Shown: positions 22,268 to 33,052 of the stretch, piece by piece
Numbering within the stretch: the stretch's first letter is position 1
Layout of the letters: each line of letters opens with the position of its first letter
Assembly (NCBI GenBank): GCA_023213315.1
Contig: JAKCPI010005411.1
Location: 25,277 to 89,276 of the forward strand
Length of the DNA: 64,000 nucleotides
Source of the DNA: Euborellia annulipes
Lineage: Eukaryota; Arthropoda; Insecta; Dermaptera; Anisolabididae
Direction: 5' to 3'
Program-made: the position numbers and the translations under genes
Notes under the pieces: generated by a model
What the model was told of the DNA's origin: nothing
The model's database searches: none
The model's input: only the letters and a program-made list of their open reading frames with translations

Positions 22268-22865
22268 TATACAGTATATAGAGAGAGATAAAGTATTGGA
22301 TTCAAAATTCGATGTCGAGATTTTGATGGATATACACGTTTTGAAATTCCCTGAATTTCAAAAAATTTGTTTTCACAACATGGTGTGTCTGTGAACAAAA
22401 TATCTCAAGAACAAAAAAGGTTAGGAGATTCAAATTGTATATTTAAGTAAGATTCCCCCTGGGACGTGACACGAAGCTTTTGAATAAAATCTAGTACTTT
22501 ACTGATGTACTTTTTATAGTTATTTTCGATTTTCTCAAAATTCGCATGAACGATTTTGATTAAAATTCAAAAATTAATTATTTTTTATATGCTCTTTAAA
22601 ATGTATATTCTCATTTTGCCAATGAAATCTTTTGAAGACCACTTGTACTTCAAAGATAGGAGAAATGGTTGCCATGGTAACAAAATATAAATATTTTCTC
22701 ATGTTTATAAATTTTACATCTTGAATTATAATATATCAGCGGAAACTAGAATAAACAGTATCTCGACAGAAAAAAATCTGGTGTGACAAGCACACAATAC
22801 AATTTTCTCTTACTGAAGGTAAGAGAAAGATCTGTGCTGTGCGACCAGTCATACCAGGTTTTTTA
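22268..22865 (+). mobile_element. Fam1 repeat copy
   Basis: The start hairpin is reduced, the body is conserved, and the terminal hairpin is at 22771-22864. It carries GTTGCCATGGTAAC at 22668-22681. The (TG)n microsatellite is almost lost (GTGTGTCTGTG). Confidence 0.75.
22668..22681. promoter_or_regulatory. RFX X-box-like palindrome in Fam1
   Basis: GTTGCCATGGTAAC matches the X-box consensus bound by RFX factors. It is followed by an AAAATATAAATATTTT stretch, which could act as a TATA-like region. Function is unproven. Confidence 0.4.
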
Positions 22866-25308
22866 TATTTAGATAGATTAGGACAATAGAATCAAATAAA
22901 ATACTAATAGAAATTTTTATTTTCTATGTGAATATACCGGTATTTATTTTTATCTGTCTATTTCACCTTTTCATTTTTATTCCCTCCTTTTTAGTTTTAC
23001 ATTATAAATCCTTTAAGGAAATCCTACAAATAAAAAAAAATTTCTCATCCGGAATATCTTGAGTTTAACATCACATAACTTCACCTATATTATATCATAA
23101 TATGATTCTATATATAGTTTTCACTATATAAATTTCTTTCTCATTTTTCCCAGTGAAAAAAATCCAATACTCTCAAGAGTTTAGTGATAAATAATCCTAA
23201 AAGCCCGGGGTACTTTACTCCTTAAAAAGCCAGCCAGTCCTAGTTCAAGTTGTCCGGCGACGGCGCAACTCCATCCAGATGCTCGTTCCAATTTCACGTT
23301 GTGGCTTTGCTCTGTGGAAAGAGAGCTCGCAACGCACAAAGACACGCGTACAAAAGAGCCCAAATGTGTGAAATGTAACGAGGGGCTTCCCTCTCGGATT
23401 TATCCCAAGTCCTTCCAGGAGAGAAAGACCTAATAAATCAGCCGACCAAAACATTTCGTAATTTGCTGCCAAGATGCGCTTCCAAAGGGATGGAATTAGG
23501 TTGAAAAAAAAAATCTTTTTTGCATCCAATTCACAATTTCAATGCTTCTACTTCTCACTGAGATGACATACCAATTTTATAAAAAGTCTTCTCCTTCAAT
23601 CGCCAATTTTTATTTATTATAGGATATTATCTATGTCATTCGAAATATTTTGTAAAAAGGAATGTATAAAATGCAGTAATACTCTTTTTTTATTATTACA
23701 TTATGGAATAAATTTTTTTAAGGAACTTACAAAAGATTTTGCAAATTTTTTTTTTAATTAAATAATGGGTCCAGCTTCCTGACCATGCCTTGGCTTCCAA
23801 ATTGACATTTGTTAAGGGGTTTCAAGAGTGACGTCTAAACGTACTTTAAAAAAACTAGACTATTATAAGGAATTTTTCAATGCGGTTTTTTTTTTTAAAT
23901 GAATTAAATTCATAAGAGATTATTGGGACATCGAGCTATAATTTTTTTAATGACTTATTAAAAAATTATCGTAATTAATTTTTTTGATATCAAGCAAATA
24001 CAAAAAAACAATCTGTCCCAATAATCTTTAATTTTTTTTTTAAATTTAAAAATGAATTTATTGTTATTATTAATCACATATTAATTAAGAAATTTTTAAA
24101 ATAAGCTTAGATGATTTATTTAAAAATCAATTGTCAAATTAGTTCAGCATTCTTGCAATAGATGGCAGGCTAGTCTGACAGCCGATAGTATTAGAAAAAA
24201 AACTTCACTATATTCTCTTTAATGGTAAATAATAAAATTTCGAATATTGAGGCAGCGTCAAAAAGAACTTTTAGCAGCCAAATAAATTTTATTATAGCCA
24301 TACCATTCATTCCTTCATTGACCTCTTCATGTGAATAAGTGTCTCTGATATAGTAATTTCATTTACCTGATATGGCTATAATCATTATACTATAATATAA
24401 AGCGCTAGCCACTGACTTCCGTTTTATGTTCCGGTTTACTCTCGCTGATTGGTTAGAATGAGAGGAAGCGGAGTCAGAGAGGGAAATTTAAAATTTTGCA
24501 ATTGCTCGCCGAAGGCGGGCTTACCACTTATAAAATATATTTGGCTGCAAAAAGTCTCGAATTTATTTTTTTCCTCTGCCTCAGATATACTTCCGGCCAC
24601 AAAGATATACTATAAAATTTAGAATACTAAATTTATTACCATTGTATATCAATACGCAGTGGCATACGGTTTTACGTACAATCGGGGGGCCTCTCGAATA
24701 ATAGGGTCACCAAAACCAAAAATGAATTTTTACATTATATTTGTAAAAGTAGCTGCATTTTGAAGAAAAAAAAATTAGTTTATATTCTCTATTTTTATAT
24801 AGAAATTTTGATGAAGTCTTAATTATTTTGCTAGTTGCGTCACCTCTTTCTGTGGTCATTCCCGTCTATCTTGGCAGGAAATTAAATGTTATCTAAAACT
24901 ATATTGAAAATAACCCCGTTGCGCAAATGAAATAATATCTAACTAAATAATATTATATTTCACTTGATCTTCTGCCCCAAAGCGTGCGTCTCTCTCTCTT
25001 ATCACAAGTTAATTTTAATCCGGTGAATAGGACCCAGAAGTCGCCTGAGCTTATCTCGACTATCATTTAATTTAACATTGACATCTCTTAATTACAAATA
25101 TATGGATTAATTCTGCTCGGCTACATGCGCATTTAAGTAAACATCTGAGTAAGAGAAGTGTGTGTCTATGTTCACAGCATACATTTGGGCCATAGTTATT
25201 GCGCATGTGGGTGTGTACGCAAACGAGTTTACATGGGAATTCACTAAAGGCTGCGAAGTTGCGATCTAATAAAAGCCCAAAATAAATATGAGATGGCATT
25301 CGCTCGAT
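22866..25308. other. intronic sequence with several islands
   Basis: The segment 23195-23485 is GC-richer, high-complexity DNA (CCGGCGACGGCGCAACTCC; ACAAAGACACGCGTACAAAA) with no convincing ORF or second copy. An inverted repeat pairs 23906-23930 with 24014-24034 (AGATTATTGGGACA). A hAT-like end, CAGTGGCATACGG, begins near 24658. The segment 24400-24560 is also of higher complexity. None can be called a gene. Confidence 0.4.
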
Positions 25309-25341
25309 ATTTCGATTGCTCTTTCGGCAATCATCATCAAG
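25309..25341 (-). ncRNA. hammerhead-like core with 6-bp stem II
   Basis: Minus strand: (C)TTGATGA, extra T, GATTGC, CGAAAGA loop, GCAATC, GAAAT. This is the best stem II of the set. The first box begins CUUGAUGA rather than CUGAUGA. Bases following GAAAT (ATCGAGCG) give no obvious stem III. Cleavage is untested. Confidence 0.45.
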
Positions 25342-25942
25342 AGTTCACTCCCGGAAATAAGACCTCTCGAAGGCCTCGAGAAGAGAGGATCTAGGATAAA
25401 TTCCATCTCAACAAGTTCCTCCTTCACATTTTACAGATCGAATTGAAATGACACCATAACATATTTGCTTTTCATTTATTAATAAAAATACGAAAATAAA
25501 TTATTGAGACAGATAATTGGAAAATAAATATTATAGAGATGATAACGAAAATTTAATAAAACACTGATCAATGAATTATCCAGTGGAGTAAAAATAAATA
25601 AAATTTTAGGAGCTCTAGTATCATTAGAGGGAGGAGTCACTTCGGCTCCCTATGTCAAAAATAAAAAGACTGCATGTATGTGATTCAAGTTTTTTATTAG
25701 ACCTGCATAAAAAAAATTTATTCTTATTCTGTAAAATTAAATAATATAGTGGTGGCTCTGGTCAAAAGAAAGAATCACCAGCATGACTGTTTAATGTCCG
25801 TCATAATGTGAGTCATCGATAAATTTTTTAAAAATTTATTCGTAAAGTTCGAAAGGCCACAGCAGCAAGGGCGGATACAAGGAGGAAGGTAAAGGGGTAA
25901 CCCCTCCCCCCGGGATTTGAGAAAAATATCTTTCTTAAGAAT

Positions 25943-26284
25943 AATCTTCAATTCAAGATGTTCCTTTTTCGGCACTCTTGGTTGAATTTAGGTGGTAGGT
26001 TTTCAAATTATTAATAAAATTTTTAAATTTTATTAACAGATGGGTTTTTATTAATATGGTTCAGCGTTCTACAAATGTTTACAGAGGTTTCTCGTTCACA
26101 AATGTTTCGGCTTTCGCCATCTTCAGAAACCTAAACCAACCTAATAAAAACCTCTGTTAATAAAATTTAAAAATTTTATTAATAATTTGAAAACCTACCA
26201 CCTAAATTCAACCAAGAGTGCCGAGAAGGAACATCTTGAATTGAAAATTAAATTCTACCGGCCCAGCATCTGTAAATTTTATAT
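25943..26284. repeat. fold-back element with hammerhead core and target duplication
   Basis: The arms (AATCTTCAATTCAAGATGTT ... GAATTTAGGTGGTAGG ... and their complement at 26160-26250) enclose a hammerhead-like core at 26104-26126. The insert is bounded by TTCTTAAGAAT at 25932-25942 and 26285-26295, which reads as an 11-bp target duplication. It splits a Mutator-like element. Confidence 0.7.
26104..26126 (-). ncRNA. hammerhead-like core
   Basis: Minus strand: CTGAAGA, extra T, GGC, GAAA tetraloop, GCC, GAAAC, then ATTTGTGAACG. Compact, with a GNRA-type loop on stem II. Two of the three hammerhead helices are not obvious in the local sequence. Confidence 0.45.
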
Positions 26285-26486
26285 TTCTTAAGAATTAAAT
26301 TTTTATTTTTAATATAAAATTTTAAAATTAATACTTGAAAATTTGATTTGAATATATACTATTTTTAAAAAATCTGGTTGACAAGTACAGAATACAACTT
26401 TAAATTACCGAAAGTAAATCTGCTGTGCGACCAGTCATACCACAGATTACCCCCTAATCCCTAAAAACTCCCCTGGATCCGCCCTT

Positions 26487-27639
26487 ACACACACTCGATT
26501 ATAATCAAATAATGTAATAATATAATAGAAATATTTTTAATTGTCTAGATTAATAATACTTCTTTGCATTCCTTTAAGAATAATTTTTTTTTTCTATGAC
26601 AAGACATAATACTTTGCTTTATACTTGGAGTTGAAGAGTATCTCCAAATTACAGAGCATAAAATGGAGAGAGCTGAGTATGCTTGGAATTTGCCTTCTTG
26701 ATAAGAAAGAGAAATATATGGAATCGCAAAAAAAAAATCCTATCTTAAATACATCGCAGATATTGAATAGAAAACGAAAATGGCGTTCCATATCTAAATT
26801 CCTTTCTTACAATCACAAATGTTGAATTTAAATTTGAAATCAACCTAACGAGGCACAATTAATTATTGGTAAAAGAGATCTTAAAATAAACAGAAACAGT
26901 TAAGACGTTCATACTTCATTAAAATAATTACCAATTATGGGCTTTCTGATTCTCTTTAAGCAGGGAGGGAATGTTAGAAGGGGAGGGGGAGGGGATTATA
27001 ATCTAATTTTTTTCATAAATAAATCTTTATATTAATTATTTTAAAGAATTTACATAAGAATAGAATAACTGATAAATATTCTGGCCAAGTCATTCCATCT
27101 AAAATCCATTAAACAGGAACAACTGTCATCCCCATACATCCAGCTCTTATCAGTTGTCCTAGTAATAGGGCTTAAACTCGATTATAGAGGTCAAAAGTTA
27201 AATCCTGCATTCCTTGGTCTTCATTTGGAAGTAAGAACGGTCTAAACAACTATAAACTTTGCTCCTTTTAATATGACTTTGTTTACAACTTATCAACGTT
27301 TGTATAATTTCGGATTCTGAAAGATAGGCAATTTTTTTGATTCTGAAACAATTAATCTAAAACAGGCTCTTTTCAGGACTGTTGAACGTCCGTTGGAAGT
27401 TAGAATGTTGACTTAGGAAGTAGCAAAATTTGTAGGTTAGGAGGATATGAGACATTTTAAATGAATTTCATATATCATAAATAAAAGCGTGAAATTTTGT
27501 AAAGGAAGATGAGCCAAAATTATTATTATTACGATTATTTACAATCCAGCAAGACGTTTCGAGAAAATAAATACCTATGGGCGAGTTAACCATCTGGTCT
27601 ATTCAGAGAAGCAAATAACATCTCGATTTTAAATAAATT
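26487..27639. other. intronic, no gene recognised
   Basis: AT-rich. The 27555-27607 stretch has GAAAC and CTGAATA boxes on the minus strand, but with a 30-nt spacer and no convincing stem. A GAGGGGGAGGGG tract lies near 26980. Confidence 0.4.
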
Positions 27640-27866
27640 TGCTCAGGGGCCCACTTCTTGTGGGTACTGTGGATGGCGACCACGAGCTGCCCTAGCTGGG
27701 ACTGGTAGTACTTCATTTCTTTGCAAGTCAGTCTCTTTCCTTCAGTATTTTCCACAGCCGTGCGACGGGCCGGCCTGTTCTATTCCTTCCCGGCCGCAAA
27801 AATCCCAACCCCTCCGCCGACCCCTCACCGTGGGATTAAGGCGAAGAAGAAAGAAGATCACATCAA
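27640..27866 (+). mobile_element. SINE-C full copy
   Basis: Head GCTCAGGGGCCCACTTC, internal GATGGCGACCACGAGCTGCC and CGGGCCGGCCTGTTC, tail GAAGAAGAAAGAAG. The flanking AAATAAATT (27631-27639 and 27870-27878) may be the target duplication, though it is weak evidence in AT-rich DNA. Confidence 0.75.
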
Positions 27867-27877
27867 ACAAAATAAAT

Positions 27878-28209
27878 TACCGTATTTCATCGATTCTAAG
27901 ACACACTTTTTAAAGTGAAATTTCAAAAATAATCTTTTCCAAAAATGCGGTGCGTTTTAGAATCGATGGCGTCTTACAATCGCTGTCAATGACCAGTATA
28001 CTCGAAATGCGATAAAAGACCAAGCAAGGTTCTATACAGTAGTCTACTAAGTTAAATTATCATAGCAGTAAATGGTTAAACTTAAATTTATTTTGTTCAA
28101 TTTATTTCAATTTAACTCCTTGAAAAAAATTTTTTTCTCAAAAATTTTCAAAATATTTTTCTCAAAAACTAGACTGCGTCTTAGATTCGATGGCGTCTTA
28201 GAAACGGTA
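27878..28209. mobile_element. MITE family D (TACCGT ends)
   Basis: The left end is TACCGTATTTCATCGATTCT with AAGACACAC; the right end is GCGTCTTAGAAACGGTA. Internal repeats TTTTAGAATCGATGGCGTC and TTAGATTCGATGGCGTCTTA occur at 27955 and 28180. The TA at each border could be the target duplication. Confidence 0.6.
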
Positions 28210-28243
28210 TATAATTGCACACTGGTACAGTAAATTAAAAGTT

Positions 28244-28768
28244 AATATGCCGTAGCACAGTATAAAATTATAAAATACTCGTATATAAATTTCAAAATAA
28301 AAATATAAAATCTGATAAAACAAAAAAAGAGAAAGTAAAATAAATAATAAAAATATTCTCCCCTTAATTCCCATAAGACACACTAAATAGTGGATTAAAA
28401 TATAAAAATTTTGGGTGATGGGGAAATAAACAAAATCTTTTGCCGTTGAGTCGGTTTTCGGCAGACGATGTAAGCTTGGTCAGGTTATTTGTATGAATAT
28501 ATTTCTTAAGCTCATTTTCGAGGTCGAAATAGAGATTCGACCTCAAAATACTAACAGTCTTCAAGAAATATAAATTGGTTCAAAACTTGCACACTGCATT
28601 GTCAAATACTCGACAATTTGACATGCATTTTGTCCTGATGAAGAGTGCGATCGGACTCGAAACGTCGACAAAAAATGGATTTTTGTTTATATTTTCGCCT
28701 AGCACGGTACCGCACCTCATAAGTCATAATATGCCGTAGCACAGATAAAATTATAAAATACTCGTATT
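28244..28768 (+). repeat. 39-bp direct repeats flanking a hammerhead-like motif
   Basis: AATATGCCGTAGCACAG plus ATAAAATTATAAAATACTCG occurs at 28244-28284 and again at 28728-28768, 484 bp apart. The hammerhead-like core at 28635-28663 lies just before the second repeat. Tandem terminal repeats with a hammerhead are a known arrangement for Penelope-like elements and retrozymes. No reverse transcriptase is seen. Confidence 0.6.
28635..28663 (+). ncRNA. hammerhead-like core
   Basis: CTGATGA, extra A, GAGT, GCGATCGG loop, ACTC, GAAAC, followed by GTCGAC. Both conserved boxes are canonical and a GTC potential cleavage triplet follows. The extra A breaks the usual 10.1/11.1 pair. Confidence 0.5.
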
Positions 28769-28775
28769 TTAATTT

Positions 28776-28866
28776 AAAAATCTGGTGTGACTGTTGCACA
28801 GTACACAACTTTCTCTTACCTTCGATAATGGAAAGTTGTGTTCTGTGCTTGTCACATCAGATTTTT
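28776..28866 (-). repeat. solo Fam1-type long hairpin
   Basis: The ~90-nt hairpin (AATCTGGTGTGACTGTTGC ... CTTGTCACATCAGATT, with the AACTTTCTCTTACC loop region) occurs here without any Fam1 body. It shows that the hairpin can exist alone, either as a mobile module or after loss of the rest. Confidence 0.65.
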
Positions 28867-30207
28867 CGTGACAACCCCCTCCCCTTCTCATAAGAGAACC
28901 TGAGCAAAGTATTATTAATATTTGATAGTGACTACTGTTTTTTTTTCTCGTTCTGAACGATAAAACTTATTTGAATTAAATTGATTTCCAATTAATTTAA
29001 ATAAATATGGACTAAAAATTAAATGTTGATGATCAAGAAGTGATTTAAAAAAAAAATGCAAATTAATTCTTTGAAACGATTTTTCTCAAGTTCCAATCTT
29101 CATTTCTTTTTTCCATTAATTTTTTTTTTTTTTTTAACACTCATTCAATAAAAAATGCAAATGTATTCCTTCTTAAAAAAAAAAAAAAAAACTTTTCAAT
29201 TGTCAATTAAATTTTTTTTTTCCATTCGTTAATAATTGATTTATATCTAAATCAGAAGAAAAATAATTTCCTGCGTTAATAGAATAGCTTCTCCTTCTCT
29301 CTCTATTTTTTTGCTTTTTTTCGTTCCCTTACAAAATCTCAACGACGATCTTCACCTTGTCAAAGGAGAGAGTCATTTGGGAGTGACGTCTCCAACAACT
29401 CTGACATATGATTGAACGATTCGACACTTTTTCGTTATCTTAGGTGGAACCAAAAATCAAAACAGGTCTCAATTTTTTTTTCTCCTCTTCTCTATAATAA
29501 TATATTTATCTCACATATACGAAGATGCAAAATTTTACAGCTTTTCTTTAAAAATGCTAATTATAGATACCAAACACTCTAGAGATGATTGAAAAAGGAA
29601 AAACTTCCACTGAAAGAAGAACTCTAAATATAAAAAATAAATATTAAAAATCTTTTTTTTCTTGACTGAGAAGCTAAAGAGAGTTAGGAGGGTGTATCTT
29701 TTTTAAGTTGATTTTTGTGAAAATTTATTTTAGTTTCGGAACAAGCATTAATAAAATATATTTACTTCTCAATAGAATCATCAAAACGTAAAATAGTTGA
29801 CAAATTAGACACGAGAGGCAGCACTTACAAAGAGCGCCGTGTAGTTATGCAAACATCTTTGCAGAAAAGATCAATCAGATGCCTAAGTAACAGGGAATCT
29901 TATTATCTTGACAGTTTACAACAAATGATCATTAGTTTGACTCGGCTTCCTCTCTAGACAAAATAAAGTATCTAGAACTTATTATTTAACAAATTTTACG
30001 CTTTTTATTTATGATATATGCAATTCATATCTAGAATCAAAAAAGCCTTTCTTCCTCAAAAGCCCCTTCCTAAACTGCCTTCCAACGAAAGCTCAACAAT
30101 CTTGTAGAGCTCTTTTACTTTGTTTCAGAATGAAATATTTTTATTAAGTTAATTATTTTATTATAATATTATGATGTCTTTGATTTTTCATAATGATAGA
30201 TAGAACC
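28867..30207. other. intronic, no gene recognised
   Basis: AT-rich with several T and A runs. The 29340-29460 stretch is of higher complexity (GGAGTGACGTCTCCAACAAC) but has no exon features. Confidence 0.45.
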
Positions 30208-30637
30208 AAGGGCGGATCCAGAGGTGTTTCTCGGGGGGGGGGGGGGGGGGGTAATCTCAAAAATTTTTCTGCGATAAATTTTTTTTTCGCGGAACCAAAG
30301 TTTTCCGGACACAAAAATTTTTGCCGCCCGCGGAACATTCCCTCTTTCTCGGAACCGAAATGTTTTTCTTGCCCATAAAAATTTTTTACCTTTTTTTTTT
30401 TTAGAGACGCTAAATTTTTGCCACCCGCCGAACCGGATTTTTCCCTCCCGTGGAACCAAAATTTTTCCCATGTGCCGCCCGCGGAACATTTCCTCTTTCG
30501 CGCGAACCGAAATTTTTTTCCCGTCCGTTTTAATTTGATTTGTATTTTATACAAATCGAATTTTTAAATATTAGTTTTTAAATCTCGGGGGGGGGGGGTA
30601 ATTACCCCCTTTACCCCCCCCCCTTGTATCCGCCCTT
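30208..30637. mobile_element. Mutator-like element with 10-bp target duplication
   Basis: The ends AAGGGCGGATCCAGAGG and TTGTATCCGCCCTT are flanked by AGATAGAACC at 30198-30207 and 30638-30647, an exact 10-bp duplication. Long G and C tracts lie inside both ends. The open frames across it on the minus strand are low-complexity translations rich in F/K/R, not genes. A 9-11-bp duplication is characteristic of Mutator-like elements. Confidence 0.8.
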
Positions 30638-32106
30638 AGATAGAACCCAATTCTGAATTTTTGGAGATTTAGGGAGCAGAGTATTTTTCCACTTGACTTT
30701 CCATAACATCCTCTAGGGGAAAATTTCATTTAGAAATTCCAACAGGAAGTTGGTCAAACAGCGTGACAGACGGACAGCAATTGTACAATATATAGACTAT
30801 ATTATAGATTCTAATAGTAAATGGTTTGTTCTCCGTCCCAGGCGACGAAAATTTATTGGTCTCATATGTCGCAAAAAGACCATAAAAAATATATAGTTAT
30901 TTATTTTGTGAAATGTTAGGAGCTTATCAACATTTAACTCTCTAACTAAAATTGGCTGTCGATTATGTATTAGTAGGCTTATATGCTTGATCAATCGAAA
31001 ATTTAAGTTTATATAATTTTATTACACATGAGTGACCATTTATTTGTTCGGAATAGAGCTTTCACTCACTTCTCAGCTCATTATACATTCTCAAAAACAC
31101 ATTAAATGAGCAAGTCTCTCTCAGAGTATTAACGAGCTAATTTTACAAACTTTTGACTTGTTAAAGTTAAGAAGGTCTTAGGCAAGTATTGTTGCGAGTT
31201 TTCAACTGAAGTATAAAATACTGATTAGAGTCTAAATTAATTTAAAAAATGATGGAGAGTTTGATTTTAATAATTGGACCACGTTTCTTCGCTAGTACTT
31301 TTAAAGTTCATTCGATTAAATTGCTCTTCGATTTTTTCACAAAGCGCTCATGTTCAAAGGACGTGTTCCATAAGAAATCGCTCTATTCTTCATAGACAGT
31401 CATTCATTTTAAGAAGCGCCAAAGTCTTTAAAAGACTCCCAACATCAGAAGCTTTTTAACTAGTTTCTGCAACTCTCTATCTCACTGAGTCATCTAGTAA
31501 AGAAATTCAACGTCAATGATATGAATGCTTTGGCTTTGTTAACTTGAACAAAAGATGAATGAGCGAGATAAACTGAAATTTCATTTCTGTTAAAAGTTTT
31601 TTGTTTCTCTCCCAATTTGAATTCAGAAATATTTTGGCAGATGGTAATGATAAGAAATTATAAAATATACATTATATAGGCCTCCACTTCATTGAACCCA
31701 ATAAGTGAACGGTATAAGTAGCATCATGTAATTTATTTTTTATTATTTGAATGTCAGTATTTTCATTTATGAATAACAAATTCAACTTTTCTGCTCAGCT
31801 CAGCGCATTCAACGAAAAATTAATACTAAATTAGCTCTTTACAAAATATTTTTAGAAGTAGGCCTATAATCAAATTTGAATTAAATTTTTTTTTTACCTT
31901 TTAATAATAAAAAAAAAAAAAAAAAAAACTGAAATTTTGTTAGATCTCATTTTTTTTTTTAAACACAAATGTAGATTTGGAAATTAAAGCATTAACACAT
32001 GTTTTTATTTATTTAAAATTCATATATTTACAAATAATATACTCGGTTATATCTCTCAAGATGTCTATTAAATAATTTCTATCATAATGAATCATATAAC
32101 CTAATA
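30638..32106. other. intronic, no gene recognised
   Basis: AT-rich to moderately complex, including 31270-31560, which has no domain-bearing ORF. No repeat relationship is seen in the window. Confidence 0.45.
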
Positions 32107-32410
32107 TGGGTACGCCCATAGCTAGGGGGGGGGGGGGAAGCAACTTATCTAATAACCATTTCATTATCTTATTAAATACCACATCCTAACTGGAGCTAGG
32201 GGATGGCGTCAATTGTAGTTTTTATTGCGAGAATTTTTCAATTTTTCATTTATATTTTTTTGTTTTTATTTTTATTTCACCCAGACAGCTTGGAATATTG
32301 CAGCAATATCGCAGCAATATTCCGAAAAAGAATTGATTAAATGCAATATTCCAAGCTGTCTGGGCAAGATAGGAAGGGGGCAGTAGCTCCCTTTGATACG
32401 CCCATGTATC
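32107..32410. mobile_element. G-tract DNA transposon, hAT-like
   Basis: The left end is GGGTACGCCCATAGCTAG with a G14 tract; the right end is CTTTGATACGCCCATG. It resembles the CAGnGGCGTA hAT-like group but has no visible target duplication. An 85-bp palindromic element is nested inside. Confidence 0.45.
32280..32364. mobile_element. 85-bp miniature palindromic element
   Basis: Perfect 22-bp terminal inverted repeats start CCCAGACAGCTTGGAATATT. The short centre contains GCAGCAATATCGCAGC. No duplication is evident. Confidence 0.65.
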
Positions 32411-32889
32411 CGAGTGTATTATTTGTATATTTAATTCATAAAATGTTTTAACATTCCTCTCAATAATACTGTATGTTAAAGGTAACATTCTAAATTAAAC
32501 AAATAGAGCTGCGTAAAATACTAAAATTTGAAATAGTGTCTGGTCCGGTAAATAAATATTATAAAAGTGAGAGGAGAAACACAATTAAAATGGAAACCGT
32601 TTGATCTAGTTGAAACATTATAAGTTGGTAAAATTAATTAAAAGCATATCACATATGTTATGATGGAGAAATAAGTCAAATCGGAATGCACCTACAGTTG
32701 AAAGTTTAAATTTTATAAAAAATTATAATTTCAGGTATTTATATAAAGATATTATACAACGTTTTGGCCAAGTATTCTAGAGCCTTATTCAGGTTCAATC
32801 AGAAAAAGTCAAATAGACAATATTTACTGTAGAAACTAATAACATAATTTTTGGCTTTATTTTTTAAATTTATCTCCCTTACAACTCTT
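32411..32889. other. intronic; one ribozyme-like motif
   Basis: AT-rich, and nothing coding is seen. It contains a decayed hammerhead-like core at 32761-32792 (minus strand: CTGAATA, extra A, GGC, 13-nt loop, GCC, then AAAAC instead of GAAAC). Confidence 0.4.
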
Positions 32890-33052
32890 ATTCTCGTGAC
32901 CAGGGTCCCAGGTTTGCTTCCCGTTCCAAATTTAACTAGGTAGAGCCTTGTTTGAAAAATTTATTTCAATTGTATTGACTACAATTAAATAGGAATGGAG
33001 TCTAAATGGCTTCAGATACCGAAAAATGTCTTAAAATAAATAACTCTCATTC
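32890..33052 (+). mobile_element. SINE-B copy
   Basis: A decayed tRNA-like head (GGTCCCAGGTTTGCTTCCC), then AAAATTTATTTCAATTG, GGAGTCTAAATGGCTTCAGA and AAATGTCTTAAAATAAATAA tail. Confidence 0.65.

Larger units (their letters stand above)
25867..26486. mobile_element. Mutator-like family element, interrupted
   Basis: The left end is AAGGGCGGATACAAGG and the right end CCCTGGATCCGCCCTT, with G/C tracts inside each end. The interior carries the AAATTTGATTTG segment typical of the family and a decayed Fam1-type hairpin at 26368-26452. A fold-back element (25943-26284) is inserted in it. No target duplication is evident for this copy. Confidence 0.7.

Noticed and set aside
23181..23529. Possible exon on the minus strand in a GC-richer island
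   Set aside because: Two overlapping frames, neither with domains, signal peptide or paired splice sites; kept only as an unexplained island.
27555..27607. Another hammerhead-like motif (GAAAC and CTGAATA on the minus strand)
   Set aside because: The boxes are ~35 nt apart and no stem II can be drawn.
30153..30554. 133-aa and 106-aa minus-strand open frames
   Set aside because: They lie inside a G-tract DNA transposon with target duplication; the translation is low-complexity (F/K/R/G-rich) without domains.
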